A stretch of DNA of 64,000 nt from Nitrosomonas sp. (GTDB lineage: Bacteria > Pseudomonadota > Gammaproteobacteria > Burkholderiales > Nitrosomonadaceae): positions 1 through 64,000 of the forward strand of contig NZ_JAKFWH010000006.1 in assembly GCF_021731985.1 (NCBI RefSeq). The letters run 5' to 3'. A model generated the notes under the pieces. The model had not been told where the DNA came from and ran no database searches. It worked only from the letters and a program-made list of their open reading frames with translations. Below, one piece after another: positions 7,886 through 16,344 of this stretch. Within the stretch, counting starts at the first letter, position 1, and every line of letters begins with the position of its first letter. Made by a program: the position numbers and the translations under genes.

Positions 7886-8441
7886 GTTTTGCCTCCAAAT
7901 CAACTATTGCCGCAAACTTTCCTGGATGCCAACTCACGGTTCCAGCATCAACCAATGCTTTATTAAAGACTGCTAACGCCTCCTCTACGCTATCCGGCAA
8001 TTCACCATCCTCTGGAAGATCGTCATTCCAATATTCCGAATTTATTTGCGACAATTCATTTGGTTCACAGATAAACAACTCCAATTCATCGGGATCTGTC
8101 ACTTGGGTTTCGCACATCAAATCAAACAGATCATCTTTATCGAAGAGATACTTGTCATGATCCTGTGAATAGAGCGGCGTTTTATGATCCCATTCGATTT
8201 TTTGGGCATTCTTGTATTTCTCGATATCTTTCCTTCTTGAACATGCCCTGCAATAAGACCTTTGTTCAACTACCTCGCCACAATCGCAATGCCTATGCGT
8301 AGATCCTGAATATCTGGCCATTTTTTCATCGGCACCCCAAAACCGGCCATCACGATCAACCCACCCACTAATGCCGGTGACAAATTTAGCCGCTTCCTCG
8401 GATTCTGGGAATATTGGTTTTTCTGGGTTATTTGCTTGCAT
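7878..8441 (-). CDS. Hypothetical phage protein with zinc-like motif
   Basis: 187 aa from ATG 8441 (MQANNPEKPIF), with GAGG six bases upstream. HCDCGEVVEQRSYCRACSRR forms a C-x-C...C-x-x-C cluster suited to one zinc ion. The C-terminal half is very acidic (DDLFDLMCETQVTDPDELEL). No family recognised. Overlaps both neighbours by a few bases. Confidence 0.6.
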   Translation of the reverse strand: MQANNPEKPIFPESEEAAKFVTGISGWVDRDGRFWGADEKMARYSGSTHRHCDCGEVVEQRSYCRACSRRKDIEKYKNAQKIEWDHKTPLYSQDHDKYLFDKDDLFDLMCETQVTDPDELELFICEPNELSQINSEYWNDDLPEDGELPDSVEEALAVFNKALVDAGTVSWHPGKFAAIVDLEAKHD

Positions 8442-9057
8442 TTTTTGCCTCGTCATATTTCATGATCCCCCACACAATCGCGTACAGGTTCCAGATAAAC
8501 TGCGGCGAATAGCATTCAGTTCCTCCGCCGTCAAAGAAATCAGAGAATTCAAATGTATGATCACCAATCTCATATCTAAAATCATTAACAGATTGATACG
8601 CCCTGTGTTCCTCGTCAGAGTTGTATAAAACCTCATCCTCTATTTCTTTCCACAATTCACCCTTCTGTAATTCATCCTGAATGCGGGTAACCATATAATC
8701 TTCAAAATGTTCTTTGACCCGGTTCTTGAATTTTTCCTGATCAAATCTTAGGAATCCCCCAAATCTGCTAATAGACTCAAGCTTTTCGCCCCAATAATGT
8801 GGATTGATTAACATCACTCCATTTTTGGATCTAAAAAATCCGAACATGTCGTTAGTGCGTGAAAAAACATAGGTACCGCAATCACCTGAAATACACAGTG
8901 TCCCAGACCAAGTAATGAGATTAAACCAATAAGTGCAGCTATCTGCTTGTTTGAACTGAATGTGTCTATGAACACCATCATCTTTGATGATAGTCATATG
9001 GTGACCCTTAACATCCTCAAGAAATCGTTCTTGAGTGCATTCGTGTTGGTTACTCAT
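8428..9057 (-). CDS. Hypothetical phage protein
   Basis: 209 aa from ATG 9057 (MSNQHECTQE). Aromatic-rich (RFGGFLRFDQEKFKNRVKEHFEDY, SPQFIWNLYAIVWGIMKYDEAK). A conserved-looking type in phage early regions, but function is not known to me. Overlaps the membrane-protein gene upstream by 8 bp. Confidence 0.65.
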   Translation of the reverse strand: MSNQHECTQERFLEDVKGHHMTIIKDDGVHRHIQFKQADSCTYWFNLITWSGTLCISGDCGTYVFSRTNDMFGFFRSKNGVMLINPHYWGEKLESISRFGGFLRFDQEKFKNRVKEHFEDYMVTRIQDELQKGELWKEIEDEVLYNSDEEHRAYQSVNDFRYEIGDHTFEFSDFFDGGGTECYSPQFIWNLYAIVWGIMKYDEAKNASK

Positions 9058-9286
9058 CACGCGCCTCTTTTGCTCGTTCTGCAAGATTCTTTATTGTTTC
9101 AAAAACAAGGTGAGCCTCATCTTTGTGCATTGGCACCGATACAAAAAGCCTTCCTTGCTCCAAATTGCTCCTTTCTTTCCGGATGACTCTCTCAGCAAAC
9201 CACTGACCCCAGCCGAACCCGGAAACAAAAAATATGACAGCTATCACTGCAAAATAAGTAATCACGATTTTCATATCCTTGAGCAT
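9050..9286 (-). CDS. Single-pass membrane protein
   Basis: 78 aa. One transmembrane segment near the N-terminus (IVITYFAVIAVIFFVSGFGWG), then a charged cytoplasmic helix. Lies directly downstream of the SMC-like gene (adjacent stop/start). Function unknown. Confidence 0.6.
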   Translation of the reverse strand: MLKDMKIVITYFAVIAVIFFVSGFGWGQWFAERVIRKERSNLEQGRLFVSVPMHKDEAHLVFETIKNLAERAKEARDE

Positions 9287-11011
9287 TTAAGCTGCCTTTG
9301 CCTTGTTATCCTGAGCAATAACCCCGTCCTGTATCCAATAAGCACTTGTTAAAGATGGAAGCTTTTCAGGCAATTCTTTGAGCGTTCCAAACACCATCAC
9401 TGTTTCAATCTCTTTATTTTTTGCCAAGGTAACAAGCCATTTCATGCAAGTGACGCGACTAGGTGGATCAAGCAAATCAAACTCATCGGCCATAAAAAAC
9501 TTCAATTCGGTTATGTGGCTGATAGCTTCTGCAATCATTACATTGGCGCGCCACTTGGCAGATTGTGATGCTAGACCGTATGGTTTGCCGCCATAACTGA
9601 TGGTCATGTCATCATTGATAAAAACTTGCTTCCAGCCGGTATCTGTAGAAGTTTTTGCCAGCCGCTCATTGATTGGGGTAATTGCAGTTTTAAGTATTTC
9701 TCCTGGTATTCCATCAGGAGCTAATGCATACGAAATTGCATCCCATTCCTGAACATCAGTGTGATAGCCAGCGGCTTTTTTGGTCTTTTCATCTGCTTCA
9801 AGGGCAAGTTTTACGTTCTTATTGATCAGGTCGAGTGCATCCTGGGATTCTTTGCGCTTTGTTCTCAGCGAATCAAGCTTTTCTTTAAGTAGATTAATGC
9901 GTTCCTCGCTGATTACCTCTTTTGATTCTTTTTCGAGTTCTACCAGTTTTTCTTTGGCATATTTCGCAGCCGCAAGATCACGCTCACCGTTTTCAACTGA
10001 ATTCTTGAGCAATGTAAGTGCGCTTTCTAATCCAGGAAGCGCCAAAACAGCATCTTCATTGCCTTGCAAATCGCCTTCCCGTTTAACAAGTTCCTTTCCA
10101 TTCCAGAATAAGTCAGAATCGCATGATGGGCACTTGCACGCGATATTGTCAGGCGTTGATCCTTGAGCAAGTCTGCGTGCGTCCTCTACCTTTACCGTAA
10201 TCAATGCTAGTTCTTTCTTATCAATCGACAACTTTGTTTCAATACGATCAATCTGCCCAGATTTAGCGCGTAATCCATTAATCTCAGCTTCATTCTTATT
10301 GGCATTGTTAAATTGTGTCTGCAATGATCCAAGTTTCTGGTTTTCCGCATCAAATTCAGCGCTGATATCTTCGAGTGCTTTCTGTGCCGCAGCCATTGCA
10401 GATTGATCCACTTCCGGCTTGACTGCCTTCCAATCGACAGCCTTTTTATCGCCATACACTTCGCCGGTCGTAGCTTTCCAACTGGATCGCGCATCTTTGG
10501 TATTATCGATGGCTTGCTTTTGGGCATTGCTAAAGCCTGACACCAGGAATGGCAGTATTGATTCAGTTTTTTTCTCATTGCATTTGCGTTCTAGCATTTT
10601 CTTTTTAATGCTAGGCAGGTCTCGTTTTGTACCGGTAATCTCTATGATGAGACCGCGCCTTAAATCCTCGGTGGCACTCGAAAATAGGGCAGGGTTTAGC
10701 ACATACGGAAGGGCAGAATGAATCTGTTCTTTAATCTCATGCGCGCCATTAGGCAGGGTAATACTTGCGCGCTTGCCACCATCCCATTCAACGTAGCAAT
10801 ATCCAACCGTGTCATTATCATTAACAAGATGTTTTAATTCTTTTTTGCCTACCCGCGTGCTGGCACCGGTAAAAGCGTGAATGATTGCTTCATAAATACT
10901 GGATTTCCCGGCTTCATTTGATCCGCAGATCATGTTTACCGGGTTACTCAATTGGATATCTGCGCTTCTTGCTGCAATTATGTTGTGTGCTGATATTTGT
11001 TCGATTTTCAT
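9287..11011 (-). CDS. SMC/RecN/SbcC-like AAA ATPase with zinc hook
   Basis: 574 aa. Walker A GSNEAGKSSI (about residues 30-39); two long coiled-coil arms flanking a CPSC zinc-hook-like motif near the middle; a signature-like LASQSAKWRANV and Walker B FFMADEFDLLD near the C-terminus. This is the architecture of phage SbcC/RecN-type ATPases that work with nucleases on DNA ends. No adjacent SbcD/Mre11 gene; the likely partners are the RecT-like protein and exonuclease of the same operon. Confidence 0.85.
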   Translation of the reverse strand: MKIEQISAHNIIAARSADIQLSNPVNMICGSNEAGKSSIYEAIIHAFTGASTRVGKKELKHLVNDNDTVGYCYVEWDGGKRASITLPNGAHEIKEQIHSALPYVLNPALFSSATEDLRRGLIIEITGTKRDLPSIKKKMLERKCNEKKTESILPFLVSGFSNAQKQAIDNTKDARSSWKATTGEVYGDKKAVDWKAVKPEVDQSAMAAAQKALEDISAEFDAENQKLGSLQTQFNNANKNEAEINGLRAKSGQIDRIETKLSIDKKELALITVKVEDARRLAQGSTPDNIACKCPSCDSDLFWNGKELVKREGDLQGNEDAVLALPGLESALTLLKNSVENGERDLAAAKYAKEKLVELEKESKEVISEERINLLKEKLDSLRTKRKESQDALDLINKNVKLALEADEKTKKAAGYHTDVQEWDAISYALAPDGIPGEILKTAITPINERLAKTSTDTGWKQVFINDDMTISYGGKPYGLASQSAKWRANVMIAEAISHITELKFFMADEFDLLDPPSRVTCMKWLVTLAKNKEIETVMVFGTLKELPEKLPSLTSAYWIQDGVIAQDNKAKAA

Positions 11012-11059
11012 GATTATTCGACCTTAATTGATGTAAGTTCTTGTCTGTTTTGATGATGA

Positions 11060-11947
11060 TTACGCAGCCGCTTTCTCATCACTCAAAGGCCGCTGCTCCC
11101 CCAGAGTACCAATTAGCTCATTGATTATTTTTAAGCACTGTCCTGACCGGATGGTGAACTCGTTATCAAAATAGTCATCATCTGTGTCGAATTCAGAGCG
11201 ATCCTCAACTAGATCAGGAAGGGTGATTTTGCTAATCATTGATTTGTTATCAATTGTGAAAAAGCACTCATCCTTGCCAAGTACGATTTCTAACTTAACA
11301 GGGCGCTTACCCTGCAGAACGTAACTGGTAACCACGACCGTGTCCAAATGCTCATTTTTGTACGTGATTCTTTTGCTTTTTGCTTCCGCATCTTCAAGAA
11401 CGCAACTCCTGCCCAATGAAAAATTATCAATGCTCGAATCATCATCAAGAACCAGTCTGCGCATAAACATTTCCACCGAACTACCAAATCTTAGAAGCGC
11501 CCCGGTGTATCCTAAGTGCTTAAAAAGGCGTGCCCATACATCATCCGCAACGGCACTGGAGGTAGTTTCAATGCACAGCAAATCATGTTCGGTATTAATC
11601 CAAACATTTATTGATTTGCTTGTTACAAAAGCTTTTGCGTACAGCTCAGAGATTAATTGCTCTTTTAATTCGCGCAACTGGCTTTTTGTAAGTTTTTTTA
11701 CTTCGAGCCTTTTGCACAAATCATCGGCTCGCAGTTTTAACTCACGATTAATCACGCTGGCAGGTAGCAATTTCTCTTGTTTTTCGCAAACAAGCATGAT
11801 GTTTTTGCCTACTTCGATGAATGGATCGCCATTGCGTAATTCCTTCCATGAGTAACCAACATGGCCTGGTATTGAGATTTCCTCTCTGAGCTTTTCCAGG
11901 TCTGGTACCCACCCTTTGGGCGATCTGAATATCGTTAAATTTTTCAT
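11060..11947 (-). CDS. rdgC: Recombination-associated protein RdgC
   Basis: 295 aa, close to the roughly 300 aa of chromosomal RdgC, a ring-shaped DNA-binding protein that limits RecA activity. Recognised by the central block VCEKQEKLLPASVINREL, LKEQLISELYAKAFVTSKS and INVWINTEHDLLCIETTSS, which follow the RdgC pattern. Encoded between the SMC-like ATPase and the RecT-like gene, so it is part of the phage recombination module. Identification rests on pattern memory without a search. Confidence 0.72.
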   Translation of the reverse strand: MKNLTIFRSPKGWVPDLEKLREEISIPGHVGYSWKELRNGDPFIEVGKNIMLVCEKQEKLLPASVINRELKLRADDLCKRLEVKKLTKSQLRELKEQLISELYAKAFVTSKSINVWINTEHDLLCIETTSSAVADDVWARLFKHLGYTGALLRFGSSVEMFMRRLVLDDDSSIDNFSLGRSCVLEDAEAKSKRITYKNEHLDTVVVTSYVLQGKRPVKLEIVLGKDECFFTIDNKSMISKITLPDLVEDRSEFDTDDDYFDNEFTIRSGQCLKIINELIGTLGEQRPLSDEKAAA

Positions 11948-11975
11948 GTTTATTTCCTATGTTAATTTTTGGTGG

Positions 11976-12458
11976 TTAATTTGATGCCAATAATTTACTT
12001 TCCTTTAAAACCATTCTCGCCCACTCAGCAGAACACCCAACTTCACGCGCCAGTAAGCTAATGTTGATTCTCTGTCTGCCCCTATTTAGCTTAATCATCC
12101 TTTTATAAACCTTAATAATCGTGACCTTTACAAGAGGAAGGCTAATATTCAAATGAGATCTTGTTTCCTGTATGTATTTGGCTATGCTGCTACTCTTTAA
12201 ACACGGAATATCTTCATTGCTCTTATCTTCCGTAATAAGGCCATCCACACATAATTCGTAATGAATAACCTTGCACAAGGTTTTTCCTTCAAGAAGCTTT
12301 TTAGCAATCGTAGTCTTAATATTTTCTCTCTGCTCTTTGCTTATTTTTGTGCGTTCCCGATGACTGATTGAACATTTGCCAATATGAATCCGTGGCTTAA
12401 CACCGTCTAAAATTGGCAGTGACTTATTCGCAAAGAAATTAATTGCAGCGCTATCCAT
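11976..12458 (-). CDS. Hypothetical protein with C-terminal HTH-like segment
   Basis: 160 aa, basic. The last 40 residues (INISLLAREVGCSAEWARMVLKE) look like a helix-turn-helix. The rest is Lys/Ile-rich without known motif. Sits between RecT-like and RdgC genes, so a DNA-related role is plausible but unproved. Confidence 0.6.
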   Translation of the reverse strand: MDSAAINFFANKSLPILDGVKPRIHIGKCSISHRERTKISKEQRENIKTTIAKKLLEGKTLCKVIHYELCVDGLITEDKSNEDIPCLKSSSIAKYIQETRSHLNISLPLVKVTIIKVYKRMIKLNRGRQRINISLLAREVGCSAEWARMVLKESKLLASN

Positions 12459-12463
12459 GACAT

Positions 12464-13504
12464 TTAATCGAGATTAAAATCTTTATCTGATGAAGATTCA
12501 GCAATCTCGCGCTGGCGTATCTTTTCTTTCTCTTCTGGTGATGGTGAATCAGAGTTTCCAGCTTGGGATTCTTCGGTTTTTATGCCTGGTCTAGCTTGCT
12601 CGTTTTGCTTTTGATCATCAGGTTTTTTATCTGCAGTTTCTGTTCTTTCCTTTGTGCGTTCTGAGCCACCAGACAAATCTCCAGCATCAGGAGATGATTT
12701 AAGGTCTTGGAGATTTACGTTGTTCGCAGAAAAAGATCCATCTGCCTGCTCAAAAACATCAATTACATCATTGATTTCTTCGGAGCTTTTCCCCATCCCC
12801 ATAATCGCGTCTTGAGCGTATATCGATGCAAAGAAAGTACCTGCGCGATATTGGAGCATCTGGAATCGCATTTCTCCCTGCCATTTTGAGCCGTCTTTTG
12901 CATACCATCCTTCCTCTACTGCCATCTTCATGGATACCGGAATAGACTGCACAATATCTTTTGTCGGACGGCGGTTAGCGTCGAGAACATAAGCCCACGC
13001 AACACATTCCCAGTTATCTATTTCAATCTGTTGATCTTTGAAATTAAACCGGTTTAGAGTTTTATTCCAATCCTGCTTTTCTTTATATTTGGCCGTTATT
13101 CTGCCTAGGTTTGTGAGCTTAAATTGGAGCGGAGTAAATCTACCGCAGGCGTTAACAGCGGCTATTTGGAATTTTGACGACCAACGCAACTTGCCTTGGA
13201 TTACATCAGCATTTTGCATGACGCTTATCATTGATAATCCGACTGATTTGGCAACTTCTATTGCAACCAAGCAATTTCCTAGTGATGCGGGGTTTCCAAC
13301 AAGCGTTGAATTCCCATTAGATCCTTTTTTTTCATTGAATTGCCTGAATGCTGATGGCACTGCATCCGATGTTGAAAGAGCCTTGGCAATTTCGCACGCA
13401 AGTTCAAAGCCGTTCTTCGAGAAGAAATCAACTTTTAAATCCGGCTGCATTCCTATGGCTGTTCCAGTTTTCCTTATTTCTGATAATTGTGTTGTTTCAT
13501 TCAT
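12464..13504 (-). CDS. recT: RecT-family single-strand annealing protein
   Basis: 346 aa. The central region follows the RecT/phage Bet-type pattern: NPASLGNCLVAIEVAKSVGL, SVMQNADVIQGKLRWSSKFQ, then EMRFQMLQYRAGTFFASIYA. The C-terminal 90 residues are a disordered, charged tail. Such proteins anneal complementary strands with the partner exonuclease, encoded directly upstream here (5 bp apart), giving a two-component homologous recombination system equivalent to lambda exo/bet. Confidence 0.83.
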   Translation of the reverse strand: MNETTQLSEIRKTGTAIGMQPDLKVDFFSKNGFELACEIAKALSTSDAVPSAFRQFNEKKGSNGNSTLVGNPASLGNCLVAIEVAKSVGLSMISVMQNADVIQGKLRWSSKFQIAAVNACGRFTPLQFKLTNLGRITAKYKEKQDWNKTLNRFNFKDQQIEIDNWECVAWAYVLDANRRPTKDIVQSIPVSMKMAVEEGWYAKDGSKWQGEMRFQMLQYRAGTFFASIYAQDAIMGMGKSSEEINDVIDVFEQADGSFSANNVNLQDLKSSPDAGDLSGGSERTKERTETADKKPDDQKQNEQARPGIKTEESQAGNSDSPSPEEKEKIRQREIAESSSDKDFNLD

Positions 13505-13509
13505 TTGAT

Positions 13510-14322
13510 TTAATCTCCTTTAAAAATACATTTTTTCCAGCGTGGACAATATTTCTCTGAACAGAGCGTAGATTTTGGATTCGGATAAAACATGCCAGTA
13601 CGAAACATATTTGCAGCAAACTCAATCAAACCCTTATTGTTTTCATCACCAACCATGATCTGCTTCGCATTGCCTATTACCCCGGTAGCTATTTCCGCCT
13701 TGCCCTTGGTTTTTAGTCCGATAATCTCAGCCTCAGAGGTTATTTGTTGGCCGGTCGTGTGTTCATACAGCAATTCATACGTGCCTATTTGCGCAGCATG
13801 TCCCTTCGTTACTGCAACGCCGTTTTGAACAGAATTTCCACCACTTTTGAGGTCAGCAATACCAACCCCTGCGGTTGTTTTCTTTATCCTTGCTCTATCC
13901 AGCGTTCCTTTCAGCCTGATAACAACTCCGTTTCCGCAATCAATATCAAACTCCTTGGTATTCATTTCGATAGCCACAAAGTTGTATTTTGGGGACCATA
14001 CTTGGCAATACTCTGAAACAAGCGACACCCCTATAAATTCCGCTTCTTTCATGGTGATGCCGTCTCTACCGTGATCGAATTCGTTTTCAGGATCGTGCAA
14101 TTTGTCTATCATTACGCCGGTTGCATCTATGATGCTCACACCAGAGTCGTCTAATCTGCCTTGATCAAATGCCGCGGTTCCAGCATGAATTGCGGTACCT
14201 AATGCGGCTCGCAGTCCGACTGTGTTGCGCATGCCTAGCAAGTGAATTCCCTCCCATTTATACGCACAGTCAAAAAGACTGGGCCATGAGGATGCGCGAA
14301 CGGTTAGCGACGGCTCTACCAT
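13510..14322 (-). CDS. PD-(D/E)XK exonuclease with Fe-S cluster cysteines (Cas4/RecB-like)
   Basis: 270 aa. RecB-family nuclease motifs: GTAIHAG (His), KGTLDRAR (Asp) and IADLKSG (D-x-K). An N-terminal Cys (LFDCAYKWE) plus CSEKYCPRWKKC near the C-terminus form the four-Cys set that holds a 4Fe-4S cluster in AddB/Cas4-type nucleases. Paired with the RecT-like gene, it should be the resecting exonuclease. ATG 14322 is preferred; GTG 14325 adds one residue. Its start overlaps the stop of the small upstream gene (TGATG). Confidence 0.82.
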   Translation of the reverse strand: MVEPSLTVRASSWPSLFDCAYKWEGIHLLGMRNTVGLRAALGTAIHAGTAAFDQGRLDDSGVSIIDATGVMIDKLHDPENEFDHGRDGITMKEAEFIGVSLVSEYCQVWSPKYNFVAIEMNTKEFDIDCGNGVVIRLKGTLDRARIKKTTAGVGIADLKSGGNSVQNGVAVTKGHAAQIGTYELLYEHTTGQQITSEAEIIGLKTKGKAEIATGVIGNAKQIMVGDENNKGLIEFAANMFRTGMFYPNPKSTLCSEKYCPRWKKCIFKGD

Positions 14323-14438
14323 CACTTCTTCTCTCGAGTAATTCTTGCCAGACGAAACGATTCTTTGAAACTGAACCCCTCACGCTTATAAAAAACAAAG
14401 TCACAGAGGAACTGCCACGCTCTCTTAATTTTTTGCAT
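14322..14438 (-). CDS. Small basic protein, not in ORF track
   Basis: 38 aa: starts MQKIKRAWQFLCDF and ends FRLARITREKK. Found by reading the gap: ATG 14438, TGA overlapping the exonuclease start as TGATG, and the start itself overlapping the stop region of the next small gene. The chain of overlaps typical of this operon supports it. Function unknown. Confidence 0.55.
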   Translation of the reverse strand: MQKIKRAWQFLCDFVFYKREGFSFKESFRLARITREKK

Positions 14439-14571
14439 GATTTATTCCCTCACAAAACCCGTATGTCTTGCACCACCGCTCGTTTGCTTTATCAAAATCA
14501 ATAAAGCTAACAACCGCAACCAATACGGCGATCCCGAATATCAGATGTTTAAAACCCATTAGTTCATTCAT
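14425..14571 (-). CDS. Small membrane protein, not in ORF track
   Basis: 48 aa: one membrane segment (LIFGIAVLVAVVSFIDF) followed by a Cys-containing tail (RWCKTYGFCEG). ATG 14571; overlaps both neighbours by a few bases, as expected for coupled early genes. Function unknown. Confidence 0.55.
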   Translation of the reverse strand: MNELMGFKHLIFGIAVLVAVVSFIDFDKANERWCKTYGFCEGINHAKN

Positions 14572-14630
14572 TTGAATACTCCACATTCATGTACAGTTGC
14601 TACAATCGCGATTTGTAGAGGAAGGCTCAT
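14568..14630 (-). CDS. Possible 20-aa peptide
   Basis: MSLPLQIAIVATVHECGVFK, ending in ATGA overlap with the membrane-protein gene. No clear ribosome site. Kept as a candidate only because it tiles the otherwise empty space with proper coupling. Confidence 0.25.
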   Translation of the reverse strand: MSLPLQIAIVATVHECGVFK

Positions 14631-14633
14631 AAT

Positions 14634-14879
14634 TTAACTCTCTGTACGAGTTAATATTCCATCAGTAAAATCGTGGTCGTAATAACCTCGGTTCACCTTG
14701 TCCAAATCTATCAATACTGATTCCCAGTTTTCGTTCTGCTTCCCCTCCGCGGCAACACAAATCTCATGTTTAGAAACAAAACAGCCATCAACCGGAGTCG
14801 GGTACGCTGCATGGAACTTAACTGTCCCATCCAGATCTTGTGTTAAATATTTAAAAGTTGGGACCTCTAATTTAGGCAT
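14634..14879 (-). CDS. Hypothetical early phage protein
   Basis: 81 aa from ATG 14879 (MPKLEVPTFKYLTQDLDG); GTG 14882 is the track start. TGATG overlap with the upstream gene. No family recognised; mixed alpha/beta composition. Confidence 0.6.
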   Translation of the reverse strand: MPKLEVPTFKYLTQDLDGTVKFHAAYPTPVDGCFVSKHEICVAAEGKQNENWESVLIDLDKVNRGYYDHDFTDGILTRTES

Positions 14880-15217
14880 CACAGCACCTCGCTATCAGGT
14901 AAAAAATTCTTTAATTGCTGATTCTTTAGTTTTGCTTCAATGCGTAATTCACGCGCTTCTGCTGCAAATTTCATTTCAACAGCACGGAAAACGTCAGCAG
15001 ACATGGAGTCAACTATTCTCATCACTTCAGTGTTCGGAATGTCCTCGTATCTTGGATAACTAGGATCAGGAATATTTAATTTTCTAACGAACCCGCTCAA
15101 AGAGTTACCACTCTTTCTTCTGTTAGCTAAATACTCTGAATGGTCATCAAGTTTTTTTGCTCGCTTTAATAGATCTTTTTCTTCATTGGCAATCTGGTTA
15201 AGGTTTTCAAGATTCAT
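14879..15217 (-). CDS. Hypothetical early phage protein, coiled-coil rich
   Basis: 112 aa from ATG 15217 (MNLENLNQIANEEKDLLKRA), chosen because it overlaps the stop of the 47-aa gene as TGATG. Highly charged helices (RAVEMKFAAEARELRIEAKL). Function unknown. Confidence 0.6.
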   Translation of the reverse strand: MNLENLNQIANEEKDLLKRAKKLDDHSEYLANRRKSGNSLSGFVRKLNIPDPSYPRYEDIPNTEVMRIVDSMSADVFRAVEMKFAAEARELRIEAKLKNQQLKNFLPDSEVL

Positions 15218-15360
15218 CACAGCACCTTTACTTTCACGCAGCACAATCCATTCATCGCTGCATACATTTGGCATGTAGCCTCACCAGTTGATTTGAACTG
15301 GCCATAAATCGGTTTGTGCCTACCGGCAGCAGTCCTGATTGTTATTACGCACTTGATCAT
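15217..15360 (-). CDS. Small phage protein, first gene of the leftward operon, not in ORF track
   Basis: 47 aa: MIKCVITIRTAAGRHKPIYG... GEATCQMYAAMNG, ATG 15360, stop overlapping the next start (TGATG). The ORF-track line at 14879-15274 partly reads through it in another frame. It lies about 70 bp after the predicted leftward promoter and is the first cistron of that transcript. Confidence 0.6.
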   Translation of the reverse strand: MIKCVITIRTAAGRHKPIYGQFKSTGEATCQMYAAMNGLCCVKVKVL

Positions 15361-15436
15361 TTTTATTCGCTCCGTTTGTTTGCTTATCAGCACTCACCTA
15401 CGCTTAACGATTCATGGTGGTTGTGTTGATGTGATG

Positions 15437-15465
15437 ATATTAGGCCATGCCTAACTACTTGTCAA
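15437..15465 (-). promoter_or_regulatory. Leftward early promoter (pL-like)
   Basis: On the minus strand TTGACA (15465-15460), a 17-nt spacer, then TAATAT (15442-15437): a near-consensus sigma-70 promoter driving the 15360-to-4455 operon. Both elements are covered by repressor operator copies, so it should be shut in the lysogen. Confidence 0.82.
15440..15454. promoter_or_regulatory. Operator, left control region, site 1
   Basis: TTAGGCCATGCCTAA, a perfect 6-3-6 inverted repeat, overlaps the spacer and -10 of the leftward promoter. The same half-sites occur at 22639-22653 in the repressor/Cro region. Confidence 0.8.
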
Positions 15466-15479
15466 TAGGCAAAGCCTAA
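15465..15479. promoter_or_regulatory. Operator, left control region, site 2
   Basis: ATAGGCAAAGCCTAA, 5/6 and 6/6 half-site matches, centre 25 bp from site 1 and touching the -35 of the leftward promoter. The spacing suits cooperative repressor binding. Confidence 0.75.
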
Positions 15480-15486
15480 TATTATT

Positions 15487-15495
15487 TGCTATACT
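15487..15495 (+). promoter_or_regulatory. Extended -10 promoter for the TCM gene
   Basis: TGCTATACT, a TGN-extended -10 box on the plus strand, about 100 bp before the TCM protein start. No good -35. It lies 8 bp from operator site 2, so repressor might influence it. The leader it would produce contains AGGGAG followed by a TTG-initiated 18-codon ORF, which is of unclear meaning. Confidence 0.4.
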
Positions 15496-15594
15496 CCAAA
15501 CTCAAGTTGAAATTAAGCGTTGCTTTGAAGGCCGGGCAGGGCGTTGCAGGGAGATTTATTTGAACAATCTGAAATTAATTACTAAGATGCGAAT

Positions 15595-16344
15595 ATGGCT
15601 ACTCAATCAACAATAGAATGGACGGAGCAAACCTGGAATCCCACTACCGGCTGTACTAAGGTGTCACCGGGTTGCAAAAACTGTTATGCAGAAGTAATGG
15701 CAAGGCGGTTACATGCAATGGGAACGCCTGGCTATGAAAACGAATTCAATCTCACTGTTCATGAAAATCGTCTTAGCCAGCCTTTACTCCGGAAGAAGCC
15801 AACTGTTTATTTTGTGAACAGCATGAGCGATTTATTTCATGAAGGCGTTTCTGATGAATTCTTGGATAAGGTGTTTGAAGTTATCGAAAATACTCCGCAG
15901 CATACCTATCAAATACTAACCAAACGAGCAGAACGGTTGCCGGTATATTTCAACCTGCGAAAATGTCCTGATAACGTATGGCTTGGCGTATCAGTAGAAG
16001 ATAAGAAATATGGAGTGCCACGCATTGATTACTTGAGGCAAGTAAACGCAAAAATTAGATTTCTTTCAGTGGAACCCTTGCTCGAAGATGTGGGGAAAAT
16101 GAATCTAACCGGCATTCACTGGGTGATTGTTGGCGGTGAATCTGGACACAAAGCCAGACCAATGAAGGCTGAATGGGTTATTAATATTCAGCAACAATGT
16201 GAAGAATCGGATGTGGCTTTTTTCTTCAAACAATGGGGTGGTTGGGGTGCGGACGGTGTTAAGCGTGACAAAAAGGCTAACGGGCGCATTTTTCGTGAAC
16301 GCACATGGGATGACTATCCGAAAGCTTTGGGTTCGTCCTTATAG
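15595..16344 (+). CDS. Three-Cys-motif protein, phage Gp37/Gp68 (DUF5131) family
   Basis: 249 aa. The N-terminus IEWTEQTWNPTTGCTKVSPGCKNCYAE carries the C-x6-C-x2-C motif of this family, which resembles a radical-SAM-like cluster site. Further family blocks: YFVNSMSDLFHEGV, YQILTKRAERLP, NVWLGVSVED, FLSVEPLLED and GIHWVIVGGESG. FFFKQWGG near the end is also typical. Activity is not established. Its partner TcmP is encoded convergently and overlaps it by 6 bp. Located in the cargo segment between the two operator regions. Confidence 0.87.
   Translation: MATQSTIEWTEQTWNPTTGCTKVSPGCKNCYAEVMARRLHAMGTPGYENEFNLTVHENRLSQPLLRKKPTVYFVNSMSDLFHEGVSDEFLDKVFEVIENTPQHTYQILTKRAERLPVYFNLRKCPDNVWLGVSVEDKKYGVPRIDYLRQVNAKIRFLSVEPLLEDVGKMNLTGIHWVIVGGESGHKARPMKAEWVINIQQQCEESDVAFFFKQWGGWGADGVKRDKKANGRIFRERTWDDYPKALGSSL

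Noticed and set aside
15459-15464. TTGTCA as a plus-strand -35 for the TCM gene
   Set aside because: The distance to TATACT is 25 bp, too long. The same bases on the other strand form the perfect TTGACA of the leftward promoter.
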